This document shows, one piece after another, positions 11,501-22,400 of a DNA stretch of 64,000 bases. How positions within the stretch are numbered: position 1 is the first letter of the stretch; each line of letters opens with the position of its first letter. The position numbers were made by a program, and so were the translations under genes. The notes under the pieces were generated by a model. It was not told where the DNA came from and searched no databases. It saw only the letters and a list, made by a program, of their open reading frames with translations. This DNA is from Opisthorchis felineus (taxonomy: Eukaryota > Platyhelminthes > Trematoda > Opisthorchiida > Opisthorchiidae), in NCBI GenBank assembly GCA_004794785.1, contig SJOL01001427.1, forward strand, positions 272,208 to 336,207. Direction: 5' to 3'.

Positions 11501-12778
11501 GGCTAGCGAACGAGCGTAAATATAGCACCAACATGCCGATGGGCAACATCAAGGGTGGAGCCCCCGTGGGGTCATTTATACCGACCTAAGAGTGGCATTC
11601 CATCTACAGTGGCACTGACCTGTCCCTCGGATGACCTGTAACAATGTTGTTGCCTGATTGTTCTTCACTAAGACTTCCGTGAGTGGCACTTAATCGCTGG
11701 GGGCGGGATAGCTGCGGTAGAACAATTCCACAGAAATAGCATAACGCAATTTATTTACCTTCCGTCCTTCATTTCTTGACGATTCATTATTCTTCGACAG
11801 TCGAAGATGGCCATTTGTGACGTTTGATTGGACATGGGTTTTGGGGCTTAATTCTTGGTTTCTGTTCATGCACATGACATCGACCAGTGGCGCAACCATC
11901 AGAACAAGCTAGAGCCGGCCCATTCCAGAGAAAGCGTTTTTTTACTGGATGGGTAGCACGCACTCCTGTGCTTTGGTGAAAACACGCAGCCACCATTCAC
12001 GTCTCCTTTACATCCCACGTCGAGCAAATGAGCATTATATCATCGGCAAACGTGAAAAGCTGGATAGCATTTAGCTAGACAGAGTATAGCCAACATTTTT
12101 GTAGCAAGTGGCTGCAAGCCCTCCAAGAATGAGTTCTCCGAACACGGAGCGACCCGATTGAACTCGGTTTGGCGGATGTGGGTTCGTCATCGAAGCACAC
12201 CTGTTTCACGCTTTCATAAACAACACCTCTGTATGAATGGAAAAACCAACTAGACCTCAGTTTCTGGAACGAAATGTAACTTTGGGCGAACCAATACGTC
12301 CGGCCTTATGAGCTGCACGTGGTGGTGGACGAAAGAATGACTAACTGGGAGATTCGGAGATTCCCGATAGTCGCGAGAGCAGTCATCCGATATTGTAGCA
12401 GAAGACAAATATCTTATATCTTACTGATGATACTGGTTGTGCTACACCACTGTAATTCCAACATCCCTGCGTTCTCTCCAAGAAGTCCTCTTCGCAAAAG
12501 AAAGCAGATATGGAGTATTTTTGCCCCACAGCTCTCGAACATTTAAAATTTACGCGGTGAATTTTTTTGCATGCTCACTGAAAGTATGCTTTTGTCGCCT
12601 TGCAGAAAAGGGCCAATGCATGTTGAAGACCGGTATGTTTGCGCATTCTCGTGCTCTCGTTTTTTTCGGCGGCCTGTTTCCTCTATTGCACCTCGGAAAA
12701 TTAATGCCCCCAATAATGTGTGTATTTTCTCCGCTAGAGAGGTCAACCTTTCCGTACTGAGGCAAAAACCAAGAGCGT
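8576..12778. other. no recognisable gene or repeat
   Basis: Four kilobases with only short open frames (up to 107 codons at 12437-12760, which overlaps competing frames on the other strand). I found no domain, no splice-framed exon and no family shared with the rest of the window. It is probably old repeat debris below what can be recognised by eye. Confidence 0.4.
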
Positions 12779-13340
12779 CTATATGATCGGCCAGAAAATT
12801 AAACTTTTCTTTTTTATCCGAACTCTACAATCCTTAGAAAGATCAAGTTCCATTATGAACGACTTAAAATGCTCTTCAGTGGTATATCCGGTTATTAGAT
12901 ACGGTACCGTTTTACGTATTCCCGCAATAGTGTTTTCGACTGTGCGTTGAAACACAGAGGGAGCGGAGTGTATTACGAAAGGAAGACGATTAAACATAAA
13001 CAGTTTTCTATGAGTACTGATGGTTGCATCTGGTTCCGCTTCCTCCGTTGATTCTACTTGCCCGTAAGCATGAGCTAAATCCAATTTTGAAGAATATTTG
13101 CCCTTGAGAATTTGTGCGGAAAATGTTCAATTTTGGGCAGTGGATAATGCACCACGTGAGCGCTAGCGTGTGGCTTCATAGTCACCGAAGATTCCAGCTA
13201 TCCCATGCGGTGTTAGTATCGGCACACCGAAGACCTAGTGCTTTGTACTATTCCTTCACGTTACATTCGGCTAGATTCTTTTTCAAACTTTGAGCGCATC
13301 ATGTAAGGCAACAACCAAGCCAAATGCGGCTGTGTTTCCG
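12779..13340 (-). pseudogene. Gypsy-type pol fragment, RT region
   Basis: The minus strand encodes part of a Gypsy reverse transcriptase: ILKGKYSSKLDLAHAYGQV, then ISTHRKLFMFNRLPF and APSVFQRTVENTIAG, running out at 12779. Upstream, broken frames carry FGDYEAT (about 13195) and RSKFEKESSRM (about 13295), which match the part preceding the RT palm. The catalytic YxDD position reads as YLITG, so the aspartates are gone. It differs clearly from the 1404-6077 element and comes from another Gypsy family or subfamily. There is no LTR nearby. Confidence 0.8.
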
Positions 13341-13637
13341 GCGGAAAGTATGCAGCTTGTCAATCCTAGGTTGTGAAAATACCTCCTCGTAATTGTGGAT
13401 AAAAAGGACTGAACCACAGAGTGTGTTGGGACCCGGTTTAACCTAAGCATGGGCTTAAACCATTTCCTTTGGCGACGTATGTGGTCTCAGTTACCGTCAC
13501 ACCTTAATATGAACTTTTCACGTTTTTCGTCACCAACAGTTTTGCCTATTTGGAATCGCACTGGGGCCTGTAGGAGTGTACTTTTTCTTACTGTTCCCAA
13601 TTCGTCGTGCCATAATGTTCATTTTTTCATTATTTCA
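13341..13637. other. no recognisable feature
   Basis: Possibly a further upstream part of the decayed Gypsy pol on the minus strand, but no motif could be read with confidence. Confidence 0.3.
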
Positions 13638-13809
13638 GACGACGATAATGTTCATTTCCAACTGGTGGGTGGCATACCGTCAGGCATGATCATACTGTTA
13701 CAGTCAGAATGGAAGCATGACTGAGGGGGTTGTGGGTACAGGGGATTGCGTGGAAATGGAGCAGCGTAACAAGCAGTGGGCATTATCCGATGTAATAATA
13801 ATAATAATA
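13638..13809 (-). repeat. 5'-truncated U copy next to another U tail
   Basis: It begins on the + strand with GATAATGTTCATTTCCAACTGGTGGGTGGCAT and ends with GTGGGCATTATCCGATGTA, matching 18154-18303 of U copy 3 along its length. It is followed by an AAT run (13792-13809) and then at once by a second U terminus at 13811, so two U 3' ends lie in direct tandem, joined through the simple-repeat tail. Confidence 0.75.
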
Positions 13810-14617
13810 GGTTTATTTTCCAACTTGTAGGGAACATGCTGACTGAGGCATGATCGGGTCGTTAAAACCTGAACGCGGCAGGTAACAACAAAACGGGCAT
13901 TCTATTAAAGTCGCCACAGATGTGGGAACCAAAAAAAGAGGACAATGGGCATGAGGTACGACAAGTTCAAAGAAGAAGCCTGCTGACCTGAACTAAAACT
14001 GAAAACCGTTGCTGGCCATGAGTGACCTTGGTCGGTCGAGTAAATGGCTAGGGTCACAAAATGCGAAAAGGGAGATGGAGATTGAAGAGTTTGATCTGGA
14101 GACAAATGGCAACTTTTGTCTAAAAAGATATGGTTTAAATTGAAACTGAGAAGACTCACTGGCGTCACTGTTGCAAGAAGGTCAGTGTAAAGGATAGTTT
14201 CTTTGGGGAGATAGTGCATATGCACAGGGCCAATCGAACACCGTAAATGAAATTAAACTTGTGAAAGAGGCTAACCGAACTTCCGGCATGAAACTAGTTT
14301 GGTTAAATCCGAACGACATGTTCAGCGATTTAGAACGAGGCGGTTGGGGCCAGGTGAAAAATTTGCGTGTGGTTGCGATTACAGGCTCGAGTGGGCGAGA
14401 GGCTGCGGTCGAGATCCTGAAGAAAATAGTTGCGAAAGTGCCATCAGACTGGGTATGGCAGTGCCACGCCATCATTGCACCGGCATACTTCGGTTTCTGG
14501 ACAGCCCCGTAACGGTCGTCAAGGTTGCCGCAATCGGACAGGGGATACGCATTTCCGTGGCAGCTTGATCTGGGTTAGACGATGAGATGGACACGGGTGG
14601 AGTCAAACCAATGTAGA

Positions 14618-15592
14618 GTCATGGGTAATTCACGGATTCACGGATTCACGGATTGATACACAGGATCGAGGCTTTTGCCCAAGTTTCCCGGGTCGGTTAT
14701 GTTCTTGTCGTTCTGCGGTTGTCGTTCACCTGAAAGGCACAAGCGAAAAAAGGGTGTAGCACAGCTCTTAAATTCTCAGCGCGGGGCAGTAATTTTGCCA
14801 GCACGAGGACTCACATTAGAAAGTGTCAAATATTGCTTTAAACTGGGTTCTAGAAGGAGCGTGGACAACCGTCGGAGGATGGTTATTCCACGCAGCCCCC
14901 ACACGAAATGAGAAAAAAGTTTGCCTAATAAAAGTGTTCGCTCTGAGCCTAAAACTCTTTTTACCATATCCCCGCCGTGTGCTTCCTGGCTCAACGGCGA
15001 AAATCCTGTTGGCCAAACCTTGTTCAAACAGGGCATAAATAAGAATTAGGTCCCCTCGGAGGCGGCGATACTAGAGGGGAAAGAGGTCATGCGCCGTGAG
15101 ACGCATTTCGTAGTCCACGGATCTAAGGCCGGCAACAATTTTCGTAGCAGCTCGCTGGACACGCCTAATGAGTGTAACGTCCTTCGTGCGTATGAGTAGA
15201 CAACTTGGTTGGCGCATTCAAGGCGCTGTCTGACGTTGGCCTCATAAAGTATTTGGAAGTCCATGCGAGTAATACGGGTGAAGGTGCGTCGAATCATGCG
15301 TAGAAAGGCGAATGCCACTCGGGCCGATTTCTCATGATGCAGTGAGAGGGACATGTTTGAAGAGAGCCAGATACCCAAATCCTTTTTGGTATCTATCTTC
15401 GTGATGTCTTCTGGTTTATTCTCGCCATGCACGACATAGGTGTTCACTGAGTCTCCTCCAAATGACATATGGATGCACTTTCCGTCATTCATAGGAAGGT
15501 GCCTTTCCAACGACCACTGTTTTGCAGCGTCTATATCCATTTGAAGGGCACTGGCATTGGTACTCCAGTGCCATTCAGTTGGGGGACCATGT
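14618..15592 (-). mobile_element. CR1-like LINE, 5'-truncated insertion
   Basis: This minus-strand piece carries the C-terminal part of a CR1/Jockey-type reverse transcriptase. One frame (15540-15046) reads [21 protein letters not shown], then [24 protein letters not shown] and [21 protein letters not shown] frameshift leads into [16 protein letters not shown] and [18 protein letters not shown] near 14960-14840, the usual LINE C terminus. The element ends in an 8-bp tandem repeat. It is bordered by CAATGTAGA at 14609-14617 and 15593-15601, a credible 9-bp target-site duplication, and lies inside repeat U. 5' truncation is typical of LINE insertion. Confidence 0.88.
14628..14655 (-). repeat. 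8-bp tandem tail of the CR1 fragment
   Basis: On the + strand ATTCACGG occurs three times followed by a partial unit; on the element strand this is (AATCCGTG)n. CR1-type LINEs characteristically end in short 8-bp microsatellites instead of poly(A), so this marks the 3' end of the insertion. Confidence 0.75.
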
Positions 15593-15780
15593 CAATGTAG
15601 ACCGCGGACAAGCCAGATTGAATGAATAACGGTTGTGCGGGACGTTTGCGCAGCTATAGCCGAAGTTTGAAGCTTGGGAAGTGGGGGGATGAGGAAGGAA
15701 GAAGGAATAGGATGAGAGCAGTAGCGTCTGGTGTGTGCAAGGAGGCATCAGGTAAAAAGGTGTCCAATGAAAAAAATCTG

Positions 15781-17464
15781 AGAGCGGATGACAGCAAGCT
15801 AATTGAACCCAGGAAACGGTGTATTTTGTTGGCTGACCTGGAAACCGAGTACTGGCTGGGCCAGAGTAGTTGCCTAGTTTAGGGAAGGTAAGGACTTAGC
15901 CGCCGGTTAGACAGATTGCTACAAGGTTGCGTTATTTCCTGCTGCCTCCGATGCCAACCCAGTATCGTTGGCGGTTTGCAGTGTTAAGTCACCATCAACA
16001 AGCGGACAACGTCACATATGAATGCTTTTCACACCAATACCTAAGCAGTCTCTGAGCAAATCGTTTCGAGAAATTCCGTGGTCTCAGTGCCCTCCGAGTC
16101 TTCATAAGTCTGTTGCAAAAACCGCAATGAATTCTTCTTCCTTTTGCATTCTTTTATTTCACTTGTATCTCCGAACAATAACTGAAAACAAAGGAGTGTA
16201 ACGACTGGAAACAATAGACAAGATTTTGTTAAAAGTTTTCGCGTCCGGTAAGTGCGGAGTAACCAAGCTGCGTGTCAACAGGTGTGTTGTAGAATCACAT
16301 ATTGTAAGAAGTATATGCACTTTGCTTGTCATAAGTAATCTCGTTTTCAGAAAAGTACAAATTCACGCGTTCGACGTGTTGATTCTGATGGCCTTCAGCA
16401 GCAACAAATTTCTCAGTCTTTCCGCCAGACTCTTGTTAAAATGGGTTTTCGGACCTATTCTAGTACTACGGTTCCAAAGTTTCTTGGAAATCACGTACGT
16501 AGAGACAATGGTGTATTGCGTATAACCAGCCAAACAGGTTCGCTTTGTAGAGGTGCGCATACAGCTCTGACCACATGTTCAGGCATTACACAATCGTTCT
16601 CTGATTTATTGATTGACGGACAAGCACGCGTGCAAGCGCATCCAATCAGTGACTATACCGAGATTTTTAACGACCGCGATACCGCTTCGACAGGTGTACG
16701 CCGACTAAACGAATGTCCACGTCACCGTCTGAAATCTAGGTGGACTTCTGTGGCACTAATAATACTATTTCAAAAAACGCACCTGAAAGTGTGTCGCCTA
16801 CTTTCCTGTCTCGCACCCAACTTCTTGAGTTTCCTTGTTTTACCGCGTGCTGTCCAACAGCTGTACAGGATTTTGCCTAATTTCTCACCATTTCACTAGG
16901 TAATCGGCTTGTCGGATGCCGTCTGAAACAGCTTTTTGAAGGAAGGACCTGCGTAGTAATTTTCGGCTTGTTCGCCACAACCATATTTTAATGGTGAAAG
17001 TATTTTCCTGCTCATTGGACTGCTTTTCTCAAAACTGACAAGTTAACCCACCTATTAAGGCCCAGATTTGCCTCGTAGCCGCTAACTTCTCGATTTGTTT
17101 TACCCAACCGTTTCTTCCAAACAAGTGGACTTCCATCTAAATGCTTGAAACAAATATTTCATCATGGCTGGCGGACTTGTCTAACATCTCTCTACATTTC
17201 CTCTTAGATCTGGTTTCTCCGTCCGCTAAATTGAGTCGCAAAGTCATCGTGGAGCCACTGATCGCTGGATCCAGAGAAATAATCCCAAAAGTCGTTCGAT
17301 GCGCTTCCTCTCCACGACCCGCGTGGACCTACAGAAGCGCCGCAAAGCTTATATCAGATACCTTCCTGGACATACTTAAACCAAGTTACCAAGTCGGGAC
17401 TCATGATACACCGCGTCAGTGTCCAGTGTGCTCAACGTGCTAATATGGAGAAGGTGGCCAGCAG
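15781..17464. other. no recognisable gene
   Basis: The 152-codon frame at 16441-16899 has no recognisable domain, and overlapping frames compete in the same stretch. No repeat shared with the rest of the window was found. Confidence 0.4.
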
Positions 17465-18142
17465 CAGATCCCTCAATGTCAATGAGTGCGAAAAAAGGGT
17501 GTAGCAACGCTAGTTAAGTTGTCAGCCCGGGACAGTAAGAAGACGTGCTTTGAAAAGCATCTAAATGTACTAGATGTAGTGTGAATATCAGTCGGGAGAA
17601 GGTCTTTCCACAGCTAATCAAAATGCTAAAAACTGTTGCCTAATAAATGTGTGCGCACTGAGCTTGAAAATCTTCTTTTCATGTCCCCGCCGTGTAGTAT
17701 TTGGGTCAACGATGAATAACCTGTTTGTCATAACTTGTTCAAACAGACATAGGCGCGTATTAGGCCCCATTCGAAGTGATAATACACCAAGAGAAATAGT
17801 TCAAACACTCTGAGACGCGTTCCGTAATCAGCGGAGCTGAGGCCGGCAACCATTGTCGCAGCAGCTCTTTGGAAACGCTCAATCAGGGCTGAACCCCTCT
17901 TGCATCCTTCTCGTACATAAGATTAGCAGACTGATATAGGCTGCACAGAGTATCTTAAAGTCCAGTAATACAGAAACCTTGCCCAAAATCATCCGCGGAA
18001 CGACGAAAGCTTTTGAGCCGATTTTTAATGGCGAAATGAGAAGCATATGTTTGAAGAGAGTTTGAACACTTTGTGGTATCTATCTTCGGAACTTTTCTGG
18101 TCCAGTCTCACCATGCAAAACAAAGGCATCCACTGGGTCGCT
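17465..18142 (-). pseudogene. CR1-like RT C-terminal part and 3' region
   Basis: DNA-level match to 14750-15450 in the same orientation, for example TGAGGCCGGCAACCATTGTCG against TAAGGCCGGCAACAATTTTCG, and GTTCAAACAGACATAGGCGC. No long open frame remains. At 18142 the homology stops exactly at the U tail and resumes beyond 19357. Confidence 0.8.
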
Positions 18143-19357
18143 TGATAATGATAATGATAATGTTTATTCCCAACTTGTGGGTGGCATGCCGTCAGGCGTG
18201 ACCATATGGTTGCAGGCAGAAGAAAAGCATGACTGGCGGGGAACGTGGGTACAGAGGGGTTTTGGGAAGGCGCAGCGTCATAGGCGGTGGGCATTATCCG
18301 ATATAGGCGTGGTCACCACTAAACCGGCACGGGCAGGGAAGCACGGTTGCTTTGCGTTTTTTGGAGAGAATATAGAGCAAGATCGGATCGTTAAGATTTG
18401 AAGGTGGTTGGCAAGAAACTAAGCGAGGGAGTACAGTACAAGAGGCTTCCTGCCTGACATATGACAAGTAAAGTGTAAAGGGTGGAAAATGAGGGACCGG
18501 AACATCAGATCTGGTGAAGTAGCAGAGTTGGCGTCACCCAGCCGGTCAAAATGAACTAAAACCTAAAACAACCGCTGAGGCCTCGTGGCCTCGGACTGTT
18601 GGGCTCATGGCCAGGGGCACAAAAAGCGTATGTGGGGATGATGAAGTGGAGGGATTAGCAAGGCGGATTAGCGGTAACAGGAATCTCAGAAACATGGTGT
18701 ACAGTGAAACTGTAGAGACCCACTGGTGTCGCTGTTGTGGAGACGGGCATACTAGTTCCTTGGAAGAGCAAGATGGTGGCAACACAGAAGCCGGAAAGCG
18801 AACTCTGTGGAAAGTCATTGAATTTTTCGGGAAGCACAGACACACAGAAATGGTTAAATTCGAACGAAAGTTTTCATGAATTGGAATGAACATGTCATGG
18901 AGGCAGCTGGTGCCAGGTGGAGAGCTTGCTCGTATTTGCAGTTAATGGAACGAGTGGGCGAGAGGGTACGGTCGAGAGTAGGAAGGGAATAGTTGCGGGT
19001 GTGCTTTCAAACTGGGTATGGCAGTGCCGTGCCATCATTGGCCTGACCTACTTCGGTTTTTGGACAGCCCCGTAACGGACGTCACATTTAAGGTCATTGG
19101 GCTGGGATGTGCGATTCTTTGGGCAGCGGGATTCTTTTTGGCTGGCCAAGAAAACAAAGGTAGAACGAAGCTGATATAAGATCGCAGGTTTTTTGGTCTG
19201 TTTTGGGATCCTGTGGATGTAGATCATAGGCCGGTTGGAATGGATAACAGCCAACCAGGTCGTCCATACCTGATATTGCCGAAGTTCAAAGCTTGGGAAG
19301 CTGAGGTAATGGGATGAGATTAGTAAAGCCTGGTGAGTTTGAAGAGACATCAGATGA
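18143..19357 (-). repeat. repeat U, copy 3, inserted in the CR1 LINE
   Basis: It starts on the + strand with a (TGATAA)n tail, TGATAATGATAATGATAATG, then TTTATTCCCAACTTGTGGGTGGCATGCC, and continues about 1.2 kb to GAGACATCAGATG. The CR1 coding sequence runs into it on both sides: the match to 15450 and below stops at 18142, and AAKQWTLYCHLPPN resumes from about 19360. It therefore defines both ends of a U insertion of about 1.2 kb. The conserved block GGCAGTGCCGTGCCATCATT is at 19020. An open frame of 90 codons (18607-18879) shows no known domain. Confidence 0.75.
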
Positions 19358-19359
19358 GA

Positions 19360-20186
19360 TGCTGTGCACATTTCGTAATTTGGAGGTAGGTGGCAATACA
19401 ACGTCCATTGCTTTGCAGCAACTTCCTTTGTTAGGAGGGTGCTGGCGTTGTAACTCCAGGATTTCAAGTCACCCGCAAAAGGTAGGCATGAAATTTAAAC
19501 CGCATCGGGAAGGTATTTGACGTAGATCAGCTATAGGCATGGTCGCAAAACGGTGCCTTGAGGAACTGCAATTGAGACCTAGCCTGAGAAGAGTAGGACG
19601 AGCATCCTTTCACCCGGAATGTTTTGTCAGACGGGAACGCTTTAGTTCAGCGTGAAAGTTCCCTTTGAATCATATAAGACTCGAGCCGGTGGGCGGCGGA
19701 ACGTGTGAGACTCGATCGAATGCATCCGTTATGGGTCCTTTTTTCTTAGCTTATCCTAGGCTGTCCATAAATACGAGCACGCTCCTCAAGAAGAACGGTT
19801 TGGGAGGAATCTGCGCTGCGCTTGGGACGTCAACAGGTTGCTACAGAGATGTTTAGGATAGCCAGGTTTAAATTGCATTCCATCATCTTGCGCGATATGC
19901 CAGTGTGGCTAACAGACCTGCGGCTGCCGGGCAATAATCGGTTACCAGTTTTGCAGATTAGCGTGACAATATTTTCCTTCCGAGCAGGGGGAAGTTTGTC
20001 TTCGCCAAGCGACTGACGAAACACCAGGTCGAAGTTCATTGCCATTGTGGGCGACTTTTTACTCAGGATTCCTAAATACACCTCGTCTGGCCCCAACGTG
20101 CTGAAGGGACTTGTTTTTTGCAAGAATTGATGAATATCCCCCGGTGCCAAATCGGTTAGAAGTCTTTCGTGGTTATGCTTAGCCAA
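19360..20186 (-). pseudogene. CR1-like reverse transcriptase core
   Basis: Minus-strand motifs in order: FSTLGPDEVYLGILSK and FRQSLGEDKLPPARKENIV, then ICKTGNRLLPGSRRSVS (20186-19900); VPQGTVL (19565-19545); LIYVKYLPDAV; FAGD at about 19480, where the catalytic FADD has lost one aspartate; and AAKQWTLYCHLPPN next to the U insertion. This is the usual fingers-palm-thumb order of a CR1/Jockey RT. In-frame stops after PCL and DAV confirm decay. Confidence 0.85.
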
Positions 20187-20450
20187 GACAGGATGTGATG
20201 AGTTTTCTGCAGCAGAATACAGGCCTGTACAGCTTCATCCGTAGTTTTCAGATACTAGTACTGTGTCACTCGTGGGTTCCCCGTTTCTGTGCCTCAAAGA
20301 GAACGCGGTCGGCTCTATTTCTTCGGCGATTTCCCATACACCTAAATAATACATTTTTGTTTTTCAGGGCGAGGCTCACTAGAGTCGCATGTTTTCGTAT
20401 ATTCCACGGGCGGATTTCTGATTCACAGCTGTTCCGCATTTCACGAAATG

Positions 20451-20687
20451 TCAGCTTATCTTCTGTCTTCTGTAGTTATTTTTTGAAGAACAGCTGGGAC
20501 CCCGTTTCCAGAAGACACCGAATAGTTTTAGGCAGCTTTGGTTTGTTTGGTTGCTCAATGGCTTCTTTGGGACGAACACTGCATCGGCCTTAAGAATTTT
20601 GTGGGCAATGATCTTGTATGTCTTCTTCACTGAAGCTGGTCTTAATTTAAGCCGGTTGTGGAATATACGCCTTTCTGAGAATCTCAA
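20451..20687 (-). pseudogene. CR1-like EN-RT linker remnant
   Basis: A 78-codon basic frame (ERRIFHNRLKLRPASVKKTYKIIAHKIL) lies between the endonuclease and RT parts. It resembles the basic linker of CR1-type ORF2 proteins. Assigned mainly by position. Confidence 0.5.
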
Positions 20688-20837
20688 CGGCAGAAGTCAT
20701 GAATCCATATTTGCGGTTCGGGGTTCGTGGTTCACTAACAGGTGAAATCAAACGTCAGTACACGGTAGACACCGTCTCAACGTAGCCTTAATTAGCACTT
20801 GATCGACGAAATGTCCTCGCTCGTAGCCGATTCCAGC

Positions 20838-20888
20838 AGGTTTATTTTCCAGTTTGTAGGGAGCGTAACAATGGAGGCATGACCGGGC
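20838..20888 (-). repeat. U 3'-end fragment
   Basis: AGGTTTATTTTCCAGTTTGTAGGG followed by GGAGGCATGACCGGG closely matches 13810-13860. No simple-repeat tail is visible. It lies between the endonuclease and linker of the CR1 element. Confidence 0.6.
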
Positions 20889-20996
20889 CTGCGTGGTATC
20901 CGGTGGGTGCAACGACATGTTGAGTCGAAGTGCTTTGCTGAACGACTTTGGCCAGTGCCGATTCAAAATATCCACTGAACTCGAGGAGATAGAACT

Positions 20997-21506
20997 CTAT
21001 CCAGGAGGCTTTGGTAGCCTTAATTCATCCAACAAAAAGGGATGCGTGGAGTTGTAGCCACAGGAGAGTTGCTTAAGGGTTTGTACGAGGAACAGGTCAT
21101 CTTCCGGTGGACTTGGGGTGTAACGGTGGACCACACCGAGAACAGAATTGGCCCCACGCATTGGGATTTGAACCCACAGTGACTCAGAAAAAGGTGTAGG
21201 AGTGGTGTTAGAGAGGGCAACAGAGGTAGACTTGGCCACACGTAAGTATAGAGCAATCGCATCTGTCCTCCCGCGTTTTGAGTAGCCATCTATCGAGAGC
21301 TCCGCGTCAGCAAAGTCTGGTATGAGCTGGGTTTCTGTAAGTGCGGTTATGGACGTTTGCTCAAGGAAATCCGACTGTCGAATATCGCGAAGCTTGTTGA
21401 AAAGACTGAAACAGTTTGTGGACAAGCATTTCAACACTATCTCCGCTGCATCCGAAGGGATCAGGGAAGTGTTACACCAAAGGAGTAAACAGAGTTGATA
21501 GTTCAA
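20997..21506 (-). pseudogene. CR1-like AP endonuclease domain
   Basis: A 169-codon frame with the features of a LINE apurinic/apyrimidinic-type endonuclease, which nicks target DNA for target-primed reverse transcription: SLFNKLRDIR, then TALTETQLIPDFADAELSIDGYS (the glutamate of the ET-L motif is kept), GVVHRYTPSPPEDDLFL, and an end near the LLGDFN-like position that reads LLDELR. The normally basic/glycine stretch after GYS is eroded. Recognition is by motif order. Confidence 0.75.
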
Positions 21507-21613
21507 CGCCGTCTGAATCCTAGGCTTGGATGGGGTCTCCTTGGAGTACCTGTCTGCTTCCTGCTTTGGTGCTTCCGAGGATTGCTGTTCGTTTGCAAGG
21601 GGGATTTCATCCC

Positions 21614-22385
21614 CTAGGAGTCCGGTCCGCGCAGGCGCTTTGTCTTTCTAGGAGGTTGTTTTTCCCTCGTGGTCGAAATCTTCGATGGCTTCCGCTTGTG
21701 GCGCGTGGAATTCCAGCCTTTGGACGCCTGGATTAGTTGTTGTTCAAGGATTTGTGGCGAAAATAATTCCGTTTGGGCCCTTGTGCTTTTGACGCGGTTT
21801 GGCCGGCAATGTGTCTTTGTGGCGCCCTGTTGGGTGGCGCCACCAAGGAGTAAATATTTTGGCGGCACCCCCAATAGACCCGTTTCCAAAGAGGACTGCA
21901 CCATGAACCCACAAAGCGGCTTTTCGATTGGGTGTGGCTTATTTGACCGCGATCGCCCTTACTTCGTGTTTGTATGCACTCCCAGGCCATCCGCAATGAC
22001 CGCGACCAACTCAGTGTACGCAGGTTTCCCGTAACAGTGTTGTCGGATTTGCGGCTTTGGCCCTCGGTGTTATGACTGATGACTGAATTCACTTTTGACG
22101 TAGTGGGACCGGAGGCTGGAGTTTTCGACGGCTGCGTGGCTCTTGCAACAGTCGCAGACGTCGAGGCCAACGCTTGTGGATGATCTATTGGTAAACTCTG
22201 CAGCTTGTTTCTGCACAGCTTACCCAATCCAGGTCAGAGCCGGTGACTTGTGTGTGTTTAACCGCTGCGTCTTTTTCGTCCGCTAAGGAAACAAGCGACG
22301 ATAATTCCACATATTTTGGACTCTCTGTCCCCGCGAGGCTTGTCCAACCCCAGGCAAGTCCGTCGCTCTTAGCTACACATTCCAT
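21614..22385 (-). pseudogene. CR1-like ORF1 / 5' region remnant
   Basis: Overlapping minus-strand frames of 66, 164 and 96 codons encode a basic, Ser/Pro/Thr-rich protein (for example RPNRVKSTRAQTE and TRHKRKPSKISTTREKQPPRKTKR). Together with the position just upstream of the endonuclease this suits the nucleic-acid-binding ORF1 of a LINE. No zinc knuckle or esterase motif is visible, so the assignment rests on context. Confidence 0.5.
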
Positions 22386-22400
22386 TAAATTTTATCAGTC

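Larger units (their letters stand above)
13811..15780 (-). repeat. repeat U, copy 2, split by a CR1 fragment
   Basis: The 3' terminus (GGTTTATTTTCCAACTTGTAGGG) is at 13811. The body runs to 14617, with the conserved block GGCAGTGCCACGCCATCATT to GGTTTCTGGACAGCCCCGTA at about 14458-14512. It resumes at 15593 after a CR1 insertion and continues through GAAGTTTGAAGCTTGGGAAG (15662) and GGAGGCATCAGGTAAAAAGG (about 15742). The other copies show that the two halves were contiguous. Confidence 0.75.
17465..22400 (-). mobile_element. CR1-like LINE, near full length but decayed
   Basis: Read on the minus strand the order is ORF1-like region (22385-21614), AP endonuclease domain (21506-20997), linker (about 20687-20451), reverse transcriptase (20186-19360), an inserted U repeat (19357-18143), and the RT C terminus with 3' region (18142-17465). 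The last segment is colinear with the CR1 fragment at 14750-15450. Frames carry many stops. A short U 3' end is also present at 20838-20888. The element lies about 320 bp upstream of the fumarase start codon, in opposite orientation. Confidence 0.85.

Noticed and set aside
16441..16899. 152-codon open frame
   Set aside because: Composition and motifs give no family; no supporting context. Treated as chance.
20195..20593. 132-codon + strand frame
   Set aside because: It is antisense to the CR1 linker/RT region, whose minus-strand motifs are convincing.
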